From Bacteroidales bacterium UBA6431 (GTDB lineage Bacteria > Bacteroidota > Bacteroidia > Bacteroidales > UBA932), in contig DJOT01000043.1 of NCBI GenBank assembly GCA_002439095.1, positions 87,773-151,772 of the forward strand: DNA of 64,000 bases. Reading direction: 5' to 3'. Below are positions 44,573-53,026 of the stretch, piece by piece (position 1 is the first letter of the stretch; the number at the start of each line of letters is the position of its first letter). The position numbers and the translations under genes are program-made. The notes beneath the pieces were generated by a model. That model had not been told where the DNA came from, did not search any database, and worked only from the letters and a program-made list of their open reading frames with translations.

Positions 44573-45733
44573 ATGAAAGCCGAAGGCTTCATAGCCGGAC
44601 GACTTCGATTCAAGGGAAGGGTGGCCGTCGCTGCGACGGCCATCTCTTTCTTTATCATAATCTTGGCTGTAAGCATCTCCGAAGGCTTCAGCCGACAGAT
44701 ACGCAAGGGTGCAGCCGACATCACAGGCGACATTCTGATCTGCAGCAGTGGAGGAAACTTTTTCGGTACGACAGATCCTGTACCGTCAGAACCCTCATTT
44801 GCTGAGGACATCAGATCTCTGCACGGCGTGGAGGACATCAGTCCGATAATCTGCAGGAGCGGAATAGTCCGCAAGGGAGACGAAATCCGCGGAGTTCTGT
44901 TCAAAGGAAGCGAAGCCGACACTGTCCGTATGGGAGCGAGGGTTCCGTCTGCATTGGCGTCGCAACTCGACATCCACCCGGGAGACCATGTCCAGGCCTG
45001 GTTCATCTCCGACAAGATCAAAGTCAGGAAATTCAAAGTCATAGAGATCTATGACAGCATAATCGACAATGACGACGGGCTCATAATCAAGACAAGCGCA
45101 TCAGACATGAGAAGACTCAACGGATGGGGAGACTCAGATGCGTCCGCCCTTGAAGTGACGCTGTCCCCTTCATCAAGAGACAGGAAGTCGATGAAAACTC
45201 TCACGCAGGAAATCAATGCCGTCATCTACGCAAGTCCGGATGAGAACGAGAGCGGACTCGGAGCGCTCAGCGCCTCCGAAAGATTCCCCCAACTCTTCGA
45301 CTGGCTCGACCTTATCGACTACAATGTCATCGCCATACTTGTGCTGATGACCATTGTGGCAGGCTTCAACATGGTCTCAGGCCTGCTCATCCTGCTCTTC
45401 CGCAACATTTCGACAATCGGCACTCTCAAGACCCTCGGCATGAAAGACAGGGACATCGCCGGAGTGTTTCTCCGCGTCGGGGCAAGGATCAGCCTCAAGG
45501 GGATGCTGATCGGCAATGGCGCCGCCCTTCTGTTCTGTGCTGTCCAAGGTCTTACGGGAGTGATACGGCTGGATCCGGCCAACTACTTCATCTCCTATGT
45601 CCCGGTAAGCATAGACCCGCTCCGCATCATTCTCACGGATGCCGCAGCTTTCATTGCGATCCAACTTCTGCTGCTCATCCCGTCACTGTTCATCTCGAAG
45701 ATCGACCCTTCTTTGACTGTGAAAGCTGAATGA
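44573..45733 (+). CDS. LolE/FtsX-type ABC transporter permease without a visible ATPase
   Basis: 386 residues with the LolC/E-MacB arrangement: TM1 near 20-40 (VAVAATAISFFIIILAVSISEGF), a periplasmic domain of about 220 residues, then three TM segments (YNVIAILVLMTIVAGFNMVSGLLILLF, MLIGNGAALLFCAVQGLTG, ILTDAAAFIAIQLLLLIPSLF) with the RNISTIGTLKTLGMKDRDIAGVFL coupling helix. This is the lipoprotein-release type. Usually partnered with LolD, which is not in this window. It begins 1 base after pepO and its end overlaps the convergent TPR gene by 44 bases. Confidence 0.85.
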   Translation: MKAEGFIAGRLRFKGRVAVAATAISFFIIILAVSISEGFSRQIRKGAADITGDILICSSGGNFFGTTDPVPSEPSFAEDIRSLHGVEDISPIICRSGIVRKGDEIRGVLFKGSEADTVRMGARVPSALASQLDIHPGDHVQAWFISDKIKVRKFKVIEIYDSIIDNDDGLIIKTSASDMRRLNGWGDSDASALEVTLSPSSRDRKSMKTLTQEINAVIYASPDENESGLGALSASERFPQLFDWLDLIDYNVIAILVLMTIVAGFNMVSGLLILLFRNISTIGTLKTLGMKDRDIAGVFLRVGARISLKGMLIGNGAALLFCAVQGLTGVIRLDPANYFISYVPVSIDPLRIILTDAAAFIAIQLLLLIPSLFISKIDPSLTVKAE

Positions 45734-46535
45734 TGGAGATGTTTTTCTGGGCGACATAGTCGTCCGGGTTGATCTTTAGCGCTTTCTTATAGTATTTCAT
45801 GGCTTTTCTGGCATTGCCTTTGGCCACCTGCCAATAAGAACCGATGTTGTCTATGAACACCGTGTTGCGCGGATAGAGTTTGTTCATTCTCTGCGAGACC
45901 TTAAGGAAATACTCATAACCTTGACCGGTACCGAGATAGAAAAACGAATAACAATACTCGCCCACTGCCTGACAAAATGTTTCCTCGTCTGAGGGTTTTC
46001 CGTCAAGCGTCCATCCCTCTCCTTTCGAAGAAGTGTAAGCGTCTATCATGGACATCAGCTCCTGAGCTGCCATGTCAGGACTTTCCCCTTCATACTCAAG
46101 CAGCGCCGTAATCTTGTAAAAACGATAGCGCAGTTCCTGCGGACGCAAATCTATAGCCGTGTCAACAGCCCTCATTCCACCCGCGTACAGAGAATCCGTG
46201 AACACCGGCACTTCAAAGTAATTGACCTCACGTCCGAGAGAGTCCTTCAGGCTCAGTACCGGAGATGCGCCGAGATATTTCCTGCCCTCTTTCTGTACCA
46301 CCTGCGTCCCTTTCGACTTGGCGAAAAGCAGGTTGAAACGGGCGGCGAACATGTCCGGATCCCGGGGACAAGCCGTCTCCCACTTATTGATAATGGTCTC
46401 AACCCCCACTCCAGCAGGGCCGACATTGCGCACCTGACGCTCATAAGAAGCCTTGAAAGGAGCCTGATCGGCATTCTGGGCGAAAGCCTGCACACAAAGC
46501 AGGACCAGAATCATCACGGAAATTCTTTTTCTCAT
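45690..46535 (-). CDS. Exported TPR protein
   Basis: 281 residues from ATG 46535, which gives a clean signal peptide (MRKRISVMILVLLCVQAFAQ); an ATG at 46547 overlapping the upstream stop would add 4 residues. The C-terminus carries tetratricopeptide repeats (AREYFLKVSQRMNKLYPRNTVFIDNIGSYWQVAKGNARKA type and MKYYKKALKINPDDYVAQKNISII). The middle is helical without a family I know. Same strand as the rRNA methyltransferase and SRPBCC genes, so a three-gene minus-strand operon. Confidence 0.7.
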   Translation of the reverse strand: MRKRISVMILVLLCVQAFAQNADQAPFKASYERQVRNVGPAGVGVETIINKWETACPRDPDMFAARFNLLFAKSKGTQVVQKEGRKYLGASPVLSLKDSLGREVNYFEVPVFTDSLYAGGMRAVDTAIDLRPQELRYRFYKITALLEYEGESPDMAAQELMSMIDAYTSSKGEGWTLDGKPSDEETFCQAVGEYCYSFFYLGTGQGYEYFLKVSQRMNKLYPRNTVFIDNIGSYWQVAKGNARKAMKYYKKALKINPDDYVAQKNISIIQLSQSKKGRSSR

Positions 46536-46539
46536 ATCT

Positions 46540-47679
46540 CTATACATTCATAAGTATCCTCCGGCCCTTCGGGAGCAGATTGTTGCACCTGGAGCCGATA
46601 TTCTTCACAAAACCAAGAGGGTGACCCGCAAAAGTCACCACATTGTATCCCGGTGCCGCCCCGGCAAGGACGAGAGTGTCACGATGCAGATATTTCAGGG
46701 CCGTCTCCCGGTCCAGTTCCACGGAGGGATAATCCCCGGCGTAGGCTATGCTCAGGGCATAATCTGGATCCGGGATGAAATCCTTGCCCTTGAACTCGCC
46801 TTTACGCACACCGGCTCCACGCAATGGATGAAGCCGCCCGAGATCAAAAAGCCCGGAGCTGCGCTGCGGGGCTGTTTTCCTCAAGGCCCCGACCCACTGC
46901 CCCTCTCCAGGCACGGTTCCCGCACGGAGCAGATTTCCAGCCCTGGTAGCTTCCACCCCGTATCCGGGAAACTCGTCCATCACCGGGAAGATCTCCCCAC
47001 CAAGGTTGGAAGCCGCCCATTCCAGATTGGCATCGTTCTCCTCATCCTCATAAGTGCAGGTCGAATATATCAGCACGCCGCCCTCCCTGAGGGCCGGCCA
47101 CACATCGGCAAGGATACGCCTCTGACGTGCCACGCAGAGCTTCACAGTCTCGGGACTCCACTCCTCGACAGCCCTGGGGTCCTTGCGGAACATCCCCTCA
47201 CCGCTGCACGGCACATCCGCTACTATCACATCGAAACCGCCCTCAAGACCGGCGAATCCTCCCGGGTCAACTGAAGTGACCGCCACACAAGGATCGCCCC
47301 ACCGGGCCACATTATCGCACAATACAGAGGCCCGAGCCCTCATCACCTCATTGCTCACCAGCAGGAAATTGTCGCCCAATTGCTCCCGGCACGAAGCTGC
47401 TATGTCCGTGGTCTTGCCTCCCGGAGAGGCACACAGATCAAGCACACGCAGAGGGCCCGCACTGTCCTGGGACAAGACGAGCCTGCGGAAAATATGCCCG
47501 ACGTACATCGCCGAAGAATCCTGGACATAATAACAGCCCGCGTGGAAAAGCGGGTCAAGGGTAAAACTTGGCCGGCTCCCAAGGATACGTCCATGACGGC
47601 TCCACGGGACCGGAACGCCATCCGGCCCTGCACAGCCCTTGAAAGGATTGAGCCGTATTGAGACCGAAGCCGCCTCCAT
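46540..47679 (-). CDS. rsmF: RsmF/NOL1-type rRNA (cytosine-5) methyltransferase
   Basis: 379 residues. SAM-binding motif I VLDLCASPGGKTTDIA, motif IV DVPCSGEGMFRKD and the second cysteine motif LIYSTCTYEDEENDANLEW are all in place; the C-terminal domain ends NNLLPKGRRILMNV. It should methylate a cytosine of 16S rRNA. The N-terminus is short: the family-typical SIRLNPFKG comes at residue 7, whereas most relatives carry about 30 residues before it; an in-frame stop sits 13 codons upstream, so it cannot be extended. Start overlaps the SRPBCC stop (TGATG). Confidence 0.87.
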   Translation of the reverse strand: MEAASVSIRLNPFKGCAGPDGVPVPWSRHGRILGSRPSFTLDPLFHAGCYYVQDSSAMYVGHIFRRLVLSQDSAGPLRVLDLCASPGGKTTDIAASCREQLGDNFLLVSNEVMRARASVLCDNVARWGDPCVAVTSVDPGGFAGLEGGFDVIVADVPCSGEGMFRKDPRAVEEWSPETVKLCVARQRRILADVWPALREGGVLIYSTCTYEDEENDANLEWAASNLGGEIFPVMDEFPGYGVEATRAGNLLRAGTVPGEGQWVGALRKTAPQRSSGLFDLGRLHPLRGAGVRKGEFKGKDFIPDPDYALSIAYAGDYPSVELDRETALKYLHRDTLVLAGAAPGYNVVTFAGHPLGFVKNIGSRCNNLLPKGRRILMNV

Positions 47680-48116
47680 CAGAGCATCCCTTCCGGCATC
47701 TGCGGCATCCGGCCTTCAGATATGTCCACCAGAGAATCGACCGCCTTGTCCAGAGCCTGCTGTATCTTGCCGCCAAGCATGGTCTTCATCATGAAATTGA
47801 GGTTGGCATCCAGCACGATGCTGAAATCCGTCCTGCCCGGCAGGGCCGAAGGGTCGAAGTGCAGGACGCCGACAAACTCCACCGGAGACTCGGTGCTTAT
47901 TATCCTGATCAGGCGGTATGGCTGCCGCTCGTCAATCTTCACAGCTATGCTGAAACCCTGCACCGACACCTTCAGGTTGTCATAGTCCGCCGTGATTTCC
48001 GCCTTGTTCTGCTCCGGCATCAGTCTGGTAAAATTGCTCATGTCGCAGAATGCCATGTAAAGTTCCTCGGGACTCTTTGACACCTGTCCGTGCTTGCTGG
48101 TATAATGTGCTGTCAT
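47679..48116 (-). CDS. SRPBCC-fold protein
   Basis: 145 residues, cytoplasmic. Pattern of the START/SRPBCC group in Bacteroidetes: GQVSKSPEELYMAFCDMSNFTRLMP, NLKVSVQGFSIAVKIDERQPYRLIRI, PVEFVGVLHFDPSALPGRTDFSIVLDANLNFMMKTMLGGKIQQALDKAVDSLVDI. A hydrophobic pocket for a small ligand is expected. Function unknown. First gene of the minus-strand operon, divergent from the Nudix gene. Confidence 0.72.
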   Translation of the reverse strand: MTAHYTSKHGQVSKSPEELYMAFCDMSNFTRLMPEQNKAEITADYDNLKVSVQGFSIAVKIDERQPYRLIRIISTESPVEFVGVLHFDPSALPGRTDFSIVLDANLNFMMKTMLGGKIQQALDKAVDSLVDISEGRMPQMPEGML

Positions 48117-48133
48117 ATTTCGTGTTTATTTGT

Positions 48134-48141
48134 TACTTTTG
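48134..48141 (+). promoter_or_regulatory. Putative -7 element of the Nudix gene
   Basis: TACTTTTG fits TAnnTTTG, 28 bases before the start, in the divergent gap. Confidence 0.5.
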
Positions 48142-48168
48142 CATAAATGCAAATATAATCATTTTCCG

Positions 48169-48780
48169 ATGCACAGGATATACTTCGAGAACCGCTGCCT
48201 GATAATCTGCAGCCCCGACGAACAGGCCCTCTCCGACCCTAATTCAGTGGAGTTCCACTTCGGCCGGACCATAAGCATCCATACCCTCGTGGACATGTTC
48301 GAAGCATCGGAGTCCTTGAGCCGCATATATATACCCACTGACAATACAGAATGGATGTACCGCAAAGTCTGCGCTGAATTCCATGAAGTCGACGCCGCCG
48401 GGGGACTCGTCTCCAACAGACGTGGGGACTACCTGCTGATCAGGCGTGGCGGCCTGTGGGATCTCCCCAAGGGGCACCGTGAAGAGGGTGAGGACATCAC
48501 TGTCACGGCTCTCCGGGAAGTGCAGGAGGAGACGGGGGTGGACCAGCTTGAACTCGGGAGCCTGATATGTGTCACCGACCACTGCTACCTGCGCAACGGG
48601 ATATGGCATCTCAAGCATACATGGTGGTACAACATGCTGTACACCGACCCCGTAGATCTGACTCCCCAGCGTGAAGAAGACATCACCAAAGCGGCCTGGG
48701 TCGCCAAATCCAGCCTCCCCTCCTACCTCAAAAACACGTTTCCATCCATAGTTGAAGTTTTCCGGGAAGCGAAAGTGTGA
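48169..48780 (+). CDS. Nudix hydrolase
   Basis: 203 residues from ATG 48169. A complete Nudix box, GHREEGEDITVTALREVQEE followed by TGV, lies near residues 104-126, preceded by the GGLWDLPKGH strand. An N-terminal extension of about 80 residues (MHRIYFENRCLIICSP onward) precedes the Nudix domain as in other Bacteroidetes members. It should hydrolyse a nucleoside diphosphate derivative; substrate unknown. Confidence 0.88.
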   Translation: MHRIYFENRCLIICSPDEQALSDPNSVEFHFGRTISIHTLVDMFEASESLSRIYIPTDNTEWMYRKVCAEFHEVDAAGGLVSNRRGDYLLIRRGGLWDLPKGHREEGEDITVTALREVQEETGVDQLELGSLICVTDHCYLRNGIWHLKHTWWYNMLYTDPVDLTPQREEDITKAAWVAKSSLPSYLKNTFPSIVEVFREAKV

Positions 48781-48797
48781 AACTTTTTGCTTGATTT

Positions 48798-48828
48798 ATC
48801 CGTATAGTATCAGTATACAATTACGGAT
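48798..48828 (+). promoter_or_regulatory. Nested inverted repeat upstream of queA
   Basis: ATCCGTA (48798-48804) and TACGGAT (48822-48828) are reverse complements, with GTATA (48802-48806) and TATAC (48814-48818) as a second inner pair. It ends 5 bases before the queA start, so it could be an operator or an mRNA hairpin at the ribosome binding site. Confidence 0.4.
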
Positions 48829-48833
48829 CAGAC

Positions 48834-49904
48834 ATGAAACTCTCACAATTCAATTTCGACCTGCCCAAGGAAAGCATAGCCACAGAGCTGATGCCAGAAG
48901 TCAACGGACACATCCAGTGGAGGGACGAATGCCGCCTGATGGTGCTCCACAAGGACAGCGGAGAAATAGAACACCGCAGGTTCAAGGACATCATAGAATA
49001 CTTCGGCAAGGGCGACCGCTTCGTGCTCAACGACACCAAGGTCTTCCCGGCCAAGCTCTTGGGCAAGAAAGAAAAGACAGGCGCCGACATCATGGTGTTC
49101 CTGCTGCGCGAACTCAACAGGGAGCAGAGGCTGTGGGATGTCATAGTGGACCCGGCCCGCAAGATCCGTATAGGCAACAAACTCTATTTCGGCGACGATG
49201 ACAGCATGGTCGCTGAAGTGATAGACAACACCACCTCTCGAGGCAGAACCCTCAGGTTCCTCTATGACGGCCCGTACGAAGAGTTCAAGGAAGCCCTGTT
49301 CAGCCTGGGCAAGACTCCTGTTCCGGAGTGGGTCAAGGAAAACCCTGACGAGAAGGATGCCGAGGAATTCCAGACCATCTTCGCAGCGCACGAAGGTGCC
49401 GTCTCGGCACCGGCCGCCGGACTGCATTTCAGCAGGGAGCTTTTCAGCAGGATGATACTGAAAGACATCGACAAGACTTTCATCACTGTACACATGGGCA
49501 TCGGGCACTTCCGCACGGTTGACGTCGAAGACCTTTCCAAGCACAAGATGGACGGGGAGCGGTTCATAATCAGCGAAGAGGCCGCAGATCAGATCAACTC
49601 CACAAAGAGAGCCGGGCACAAAATATGTGCAGTAGGGGTCACTGTCATCCGGGCGCTGGAGACCAATGTCACTACAGAAAATGAGGTCAGACCGGCAGAC
49701 AGCTGGACCAACAAGTTCATATTCCCTCCTTACAATTTCTCCGTTCCGGACGCCATAGTCTCCAATTTCCACCTCCCGGAATCCACCATGCTGATGACAG
49801 TCGCAGCATTCGGAGGCTTCGAAAAGGTGATGAACGCCTACAAGGTCGCCCTTGAAGAAGGCTATAAATTCGGCCCCTACGGAGATGCCATGCTGATCAT
49901 ATAA
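48834..49904 (+). CDS. queA: tRNA ribosyltransferase-isomerase QueA
   Basis: 356 residues. Typical QueA features: FNFDLPKESIATELM-like N-terminus, FGKGDRFVLNDTKVFPAKLLGKK, AAHEGAVSAPAAGLHFSRELF, TVHMGIGHFRTVDVEDLSKHKMDGERF, and the end TNKFIFPPYNFSVPDAIVSNFHLPESTMLMTVAAFGG. It moves the ribosyl part of SAM to preQ1 in tRNA to form epoxyqueuosine. Length matches the family. Confidence 0.95.
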   Translation: MKLSQFNFDLPKESIATELMPEVNGHIQWRDECRLMVLHKDSGEIEHRRFKDIIEYFGKGDRFVLNDTKVFPAKLLGKKEKTGADIMVFLLRELNREQRLWDVIVDPARKIRIGNKLYFGDDDSMVAEVIDNTTSRGRTLRFLYDGPYEEFKEALFSLGKTPVPEWVKENPDEKDAEEFQTIFAAHEGAVSAPAAGLHFSRELFSRMILKDIDKTFITVHMGIGHFRTVDVEDLSKHKMDGERFIISEEAADQINSTKRAGHKICAVGVTVIRALETNVTTENEVRPADSWTNKFIFPPYNFSVPDAIVSNFHLPESTMLMTVAAFGGFEKVMNAYKVALEEGYKFGPYGDAMLII

Positions 49905-49914
49905 AAAGATTGCT

Positions 49915-49922
49915 TATCTTTG
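49915..49922 (+). promoter_or_regulatory. Putative -7 element of dprA
   Basis: TATCTTTG, perfect match, 23 bases before the dprA start and 11 bases after the queA stop. Confidence 0.55.
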
Positions 49923-49944
49923 TCCAAGACTTGAATTATGAGAA

Positions 49945-51096
49945 ATGGACAAAGAACATCTCAGGCTTGCGGGCGCGATAGCGCTCAACGCCACCCTTGG
50001 CAACCGGCCGCGCATAGCAGCACAAATAGTTGAGAATTTCAGTTCCGCGGAAGAGATTTTTTCTCTTTCGGACAAGGAACTGTCCAAACTTTTTGGACCA
50101 TGGAACCATCTCGGTACGGAAGCCACCCTCGAAGCGGCATACAAAGAATACCTCGACCTTTCCGCACAAGGTGTAAATTTCATCAGCATTTTCGACAATT
50201 ACGCCTACCCGCCGCTTTTGCGCGAGTGTCCTGATGCTCCCCTGCTGCTTTATGTTCGAGGAGATCCGTCGGTGCTTCTGAATCCCGGACCATTGTCAAT
50301 AGTAGGGACAAGAGACATGGACAGTTATGGCCGCGACTGGTGCGTAAAACTCGTGAGAGGACTGTCAGACGCATCACCGAAACCATTGGTCGTCAGCGGA
50401 CTGGCGTTCGGCATCGACATCACCGCCCACTTGGCCGCCATCGCATGCGGATTGCCCACCCTCGCGGTCATCCCCACAGGGATAGAAAAGATTTACCCGC
50501 CAAGGCACACGACAGCCGCGGAGAAGATCATAAATGCCGGAGGCGCCATCATCACCGACTATCCGCCAGGGACCATACCTATGCCTTACAACTTTCTGCG
50601 GCGCAACCGCATCATTGCCGGACTTTCAGCGACGACTCTCCTCGTCGAATCCAGATGCAAAGGCGGCGGGATGATGACAGCCCGCCTCGCCGCCGGGTAC
50701 GGCAGGACAGTACTTGCCATTCCAGGAAGGCTCGACGACCAGAGATCCGCCGGATGCAACGCCCTCATCGCCGAGAAAGTCGCCGAAGCCTGCACAGGCC
50801 CCGCTTCCCTGCTGGAAGCCTGCGGATTCCGCGGCCAGACCTCAAAGGCCGCTCCCAAGGCTGAAGATATTCTGCAGAGAAGATTCGCGGACAGGTCTGA
50901 CACCGGACAGATGCAGATCCTGCTCAAAGTCCTCGCAGTCATAAGATCGGAACGGGGAATCCCGGTCAGCCGGATTGCAGAAAAACTCTCTCTTGACTAT
51001 CCGGCCGCTTCCAGAGCGGTATGTCTGCTGGAAAGCGAAGGCTTTATATGCACAGATGTGCTTCAGAGGTGCAGCATAAACGCCAATTTTGCTTAA
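49945..51096 (+). CDS. dprA: DNA-processing protein DprA
   Basis: 383 residues. An N-terminal SAM-like helical domain (residues 1-80), the Rossmann-like core with SIVGTRDMDSYG, VVSGLAFGIDITAHLAAI, GIEKIYPPRH, NFLRRNRIIAGLSATTLLVESRCKGGGMMTARLAAGYGRTVLAIPG, and a C-terminal winged helix (RGIPVSRIAEKLSLDYPAASRAVCLLESEGFI). It loads RecA on incoming single-stranded DNA in natural transformation. Length and order are standard. Confidence 0.93.
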   Translation: MDKEHLRLAGAIALNATLGNRPRIAAQIVENFSSAEEIFSLSDKELSKLFGPWNHLGTEATLEAAYKEYLDLSAQGVNFISIFDNYAYPPLLRECPDAPLLLYVRGDPSVLLNPGPLSIVGTRDMDSYGRDWCVKLVRGLSDASPKPLVVSGLAFGIDITAHLAAIACGLPTLAVIPTGIEKIYPPRHTTAAEKIINAGGAIITDYPPGTIPMPYNFLRRNRIIAGLSATTLLVESRCKGGGMMTARLAAGYGRTVLAIPGRLDDQRSAGCNALIAEKVAEACTGPASLLEACGFRGQTSKAAPKAEDILQRRFADRSDTGQMQILLKVLAVIRSERGIPVSRIAEKLSLDYPAASRAVCLLESEGFICTDVLQRCSINANFA

Positions 51097-51101
51097 TTTT
51101 G
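51094..51101 (+). promoter_or_regulatory. Putative -7 element of tatD/ansA
   Basis: TAATTTTG overlaps the dprA stop codon and is followed by GCAG; the start codon is 6 bases further on, so the leader is extremely short or the transcript starts elsewhere. Confidence 0.45.
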
Positions 51102-51107
51102 CAGCGT

Positions 51108-51875
51108 ATGGAATTTATCGACACTCATACGCACATCTCCGACAGGGCCTTCCTCGGATGCGAGGAGGAGGTGATCCTCAGAGCCGTTCAGGCAGGGGTC
51201 ACAGCCATGTTCCAGGCCGATATTGACTCCAAAGAAAGGCCTGCGATGTACGGACTCACCTCAAGACATCCCGGCCTCTTATATAATATGCTCGGGCTAT
51301 ATCCTGGTTCGGTGGACAAAAATTGGCGAGACGAGATCGATGCCCTCCTGCAATGGAAGGACAAAGGCCCGGTAGCCATCGGCGAGATCGGCCTTGACTA
51401 CCACTTCAGCGCAGAGTTCAAGGAGGAGCAGAAAGAAGCTTTCCGCACACAGCTGGAACTCGCTTCGGAGTGGGACCTTCCAGTCAATATCCACTTGAGG
51501 GATGCCACCGAGGATTTTTTCTCCATTATGGAAGACTGCCGCCATCTGCACCTGAGAGGCAACCTCCACGCCTTCGGCGGGAGCTATGAGACGTTCGACA
51601 GACTCTCAAGGCTCGGAGACTGGTATGTCGGTATAGGTGGAGTAGTCACATTCAAAAAATCCAAAATCGGAGAAGACGTGCGCAAAATCCCTCTTGAGCG
51701 CATCCTCCTGGAGACCGACGCTCCATACCTCACGCCAGTCCCGCACCGGGGCGAGCGCAACGAGAGCGCTTTCCTGCCGCTGATTGCAGAGTTCATCGCC
51801 GGACGCAAGGGCATCTCAACAGAAGAAGTGGCCACCGTCACCACATCAAACGCCAAAAAACTTTTCGCGATATGA
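51108..51875 (+). CDS. tatD: TatD-family metal-dependent deoxyribonuclease
   Basis: 255 residues from ATG 51108. Metal-binding motifs of the family in order: FIDTHTHISD (HxH), AIGEIGLDYH (Glu), LPVNIHLRDA (His), LRGNLHAFGG (His) and LLETDAPYLTPVPHRGERN (Asp). A 3'-5' exonuclease/hydrolase of the amidohydrolase barrel. Overlaps ansA by ATGA. Confidence 0.92.
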   Translation: MEFIDTHTHISDRAFLGCEEEVILRAVQAGVTAMFQADIDSKERPAMYGLTSRHPGLLYNMLGLYPGSVDKNWRDEIDALLQWKDKGPVAIGEIGLDYHFSAEFKEEQKEAFRTQLELASEWDLPVNIHLRDATEDFFSIMEDCRHLHLRGNLHAFGGSYETFDRLSRLGDWYVGIGGVVTFKKSKIGEDVRKIPLERILLETDAPYLTPVPHRGERNESAFLPLIAEFIAGRKGISTEEVATVTTSNAKKLFAI

Positions 51876-52936
51876 TCTTCAATCTCTTCAAGAAAACAAA
51901 GCCGCGCAGATCCGCAGTCCTGCTCATATACACCGGCGGAACCATCGGCATGAAAGAAGATCCCGCAGACGGGACCCTCAAGCCTTTTGACTTCAACGCC
52001 CTGATGGAAGAAGTCCCGGAGCTGCGCAAATTCGGTCTGGACATCGACACATACAGTTTCTCCCCTCTCATAGACTCCTCAGATGTCGAGCCCTCGCTCT
52101 GGCAGTCGCTCGCCAATCTGATTCTTGAGAAATACGACGACTATCTCGGCTTTGTCATCCTGCACGGCACGGACACCATGGCCTATAGCGCCTCGGCGCT
52201 GAGCTTCATGCTTGACAATCTGGACAAGCCGGTCATCTTCACCGGAAGCCAGCTGCCGGTGGGACAGCCGCGCACCGACGGCAAGGAGAACCTCATCTCA
52301 GCCGTCGAGATCGCCACTTCCCGGGATCTTCAGGGCCGGGCCACAGTGCCGGAAGTGTGCATATACTTCAACTCCAAGCTCTTGCGCGGCAACCGCAGCA
52401 CCAAGATCAACGCCACCGGCTTCGATGCCTTCAGTTCCCCGAACTACCCTCCGCTCGCGACAGCGGGCATCAGCATCAAATACAACAGCAGCTACATACA
52501 CTACCCCCAAGGCAGCCACAAAGCATTCTCGATACATACCGGTCTCGACACCAGGGTCTCAATCCTCAAGATACACCCGGGCATCACGGAGCAGGCCGTA
52601 CGGGACATACTTCTGGGCAGCGGCACCAGAGCGGTGATACTTGAGACCTACGGGGCAGGCAACGCCATCTCCAAGGACTGGTTCATCCGCATAGTACGGG
52701 AGGCCGACCGGATGGGCAAAGTGCTTCTCAATGTCACACAATGCCTTAGCGGCGATGTCAACATGGACCTCTACGCTACGGGGCGGCATCTCAAGGACGC
52801 CGGCGTGATCTCGGGGCATGACACCACCACTGAAAGCGCCCTCGGAAAGCTCTTCTATCTGATGGGCAGCTACAGCGACAACGCCAAGGTCAAGGAGCTT
52901 CTGGAGATGAATCTGAAAGGCGAAATCTCAAAATAA
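51872..52936 (+). CDS. ansA: Type I (cytoplasmic) L-asparaginase
   Basis: 354 residues without a signal peptide. First catalytic Thr in LIYTGGTIGMKED (near residue 24), second in VILHGTDTMAYSASALSFML, and QLPVGQPRTDGKENLISAVEIA, all typical of type I enzymes. Makes aspartate and ammonia from asparagine. Coupled to tatD through an ATGA overlap. Confidence 0.94.
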   Translation: MIFNLFKKTKPRRSAVLLIYTGGTIGMKEDPADGTLKPFDFNALMEEVPELRKFGLDIDTYSFSPLIDSSDVEPSLWQSLANLILEKYDDYLGFVILHGTDTMAYSASALSFMLDNLDKPVIFTGSQLPVGQPRTDGKENLISAVEIATSRDLQGRATVPEVCIYFNSKLLRGNRSTKINATGFDAFSSPNYPPLATAGISIKYNSSYIHYPQGSHKAFSIHTGLDTRVSILKIHPGITEQAVRDILLGSGTRAVILETYGAGNAISKDWFIRIVREADRMGKVLLNVTQCLSGDVNMDLYATGRHLKDAGVISGHDTTTESALGKLFYLMGSYSDNAKVKELLEMNLKGEISK

Positions 52937-52984
52937 GTATTGAATAATGAAATTTAATTGCTAAATTGCGCTGATTTTAGACGC

Positions 52985-53003
52985 TTGTAAATAATTATTA
53001 CAA
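52985..53003 (+). promoter_or_regulatory. Short inverted repeat upstream of exbB
   Basis: TTGTAA (52985-52990) and TTACAA (52998-53003) are reverse complements in the A/T-rich 90-base leader of the proton-channel operon. Operator or chance. Confidence 0.3.
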
Positions 53004-53026
53004 CTAATACATTATTAAAGTTCATT

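Noticed and set aside
48843..49772. 309-codon minus-strand frame opposite queA
   Set aside because: QueA is unambiguous on the plus strand and the antisense translation has no family features.
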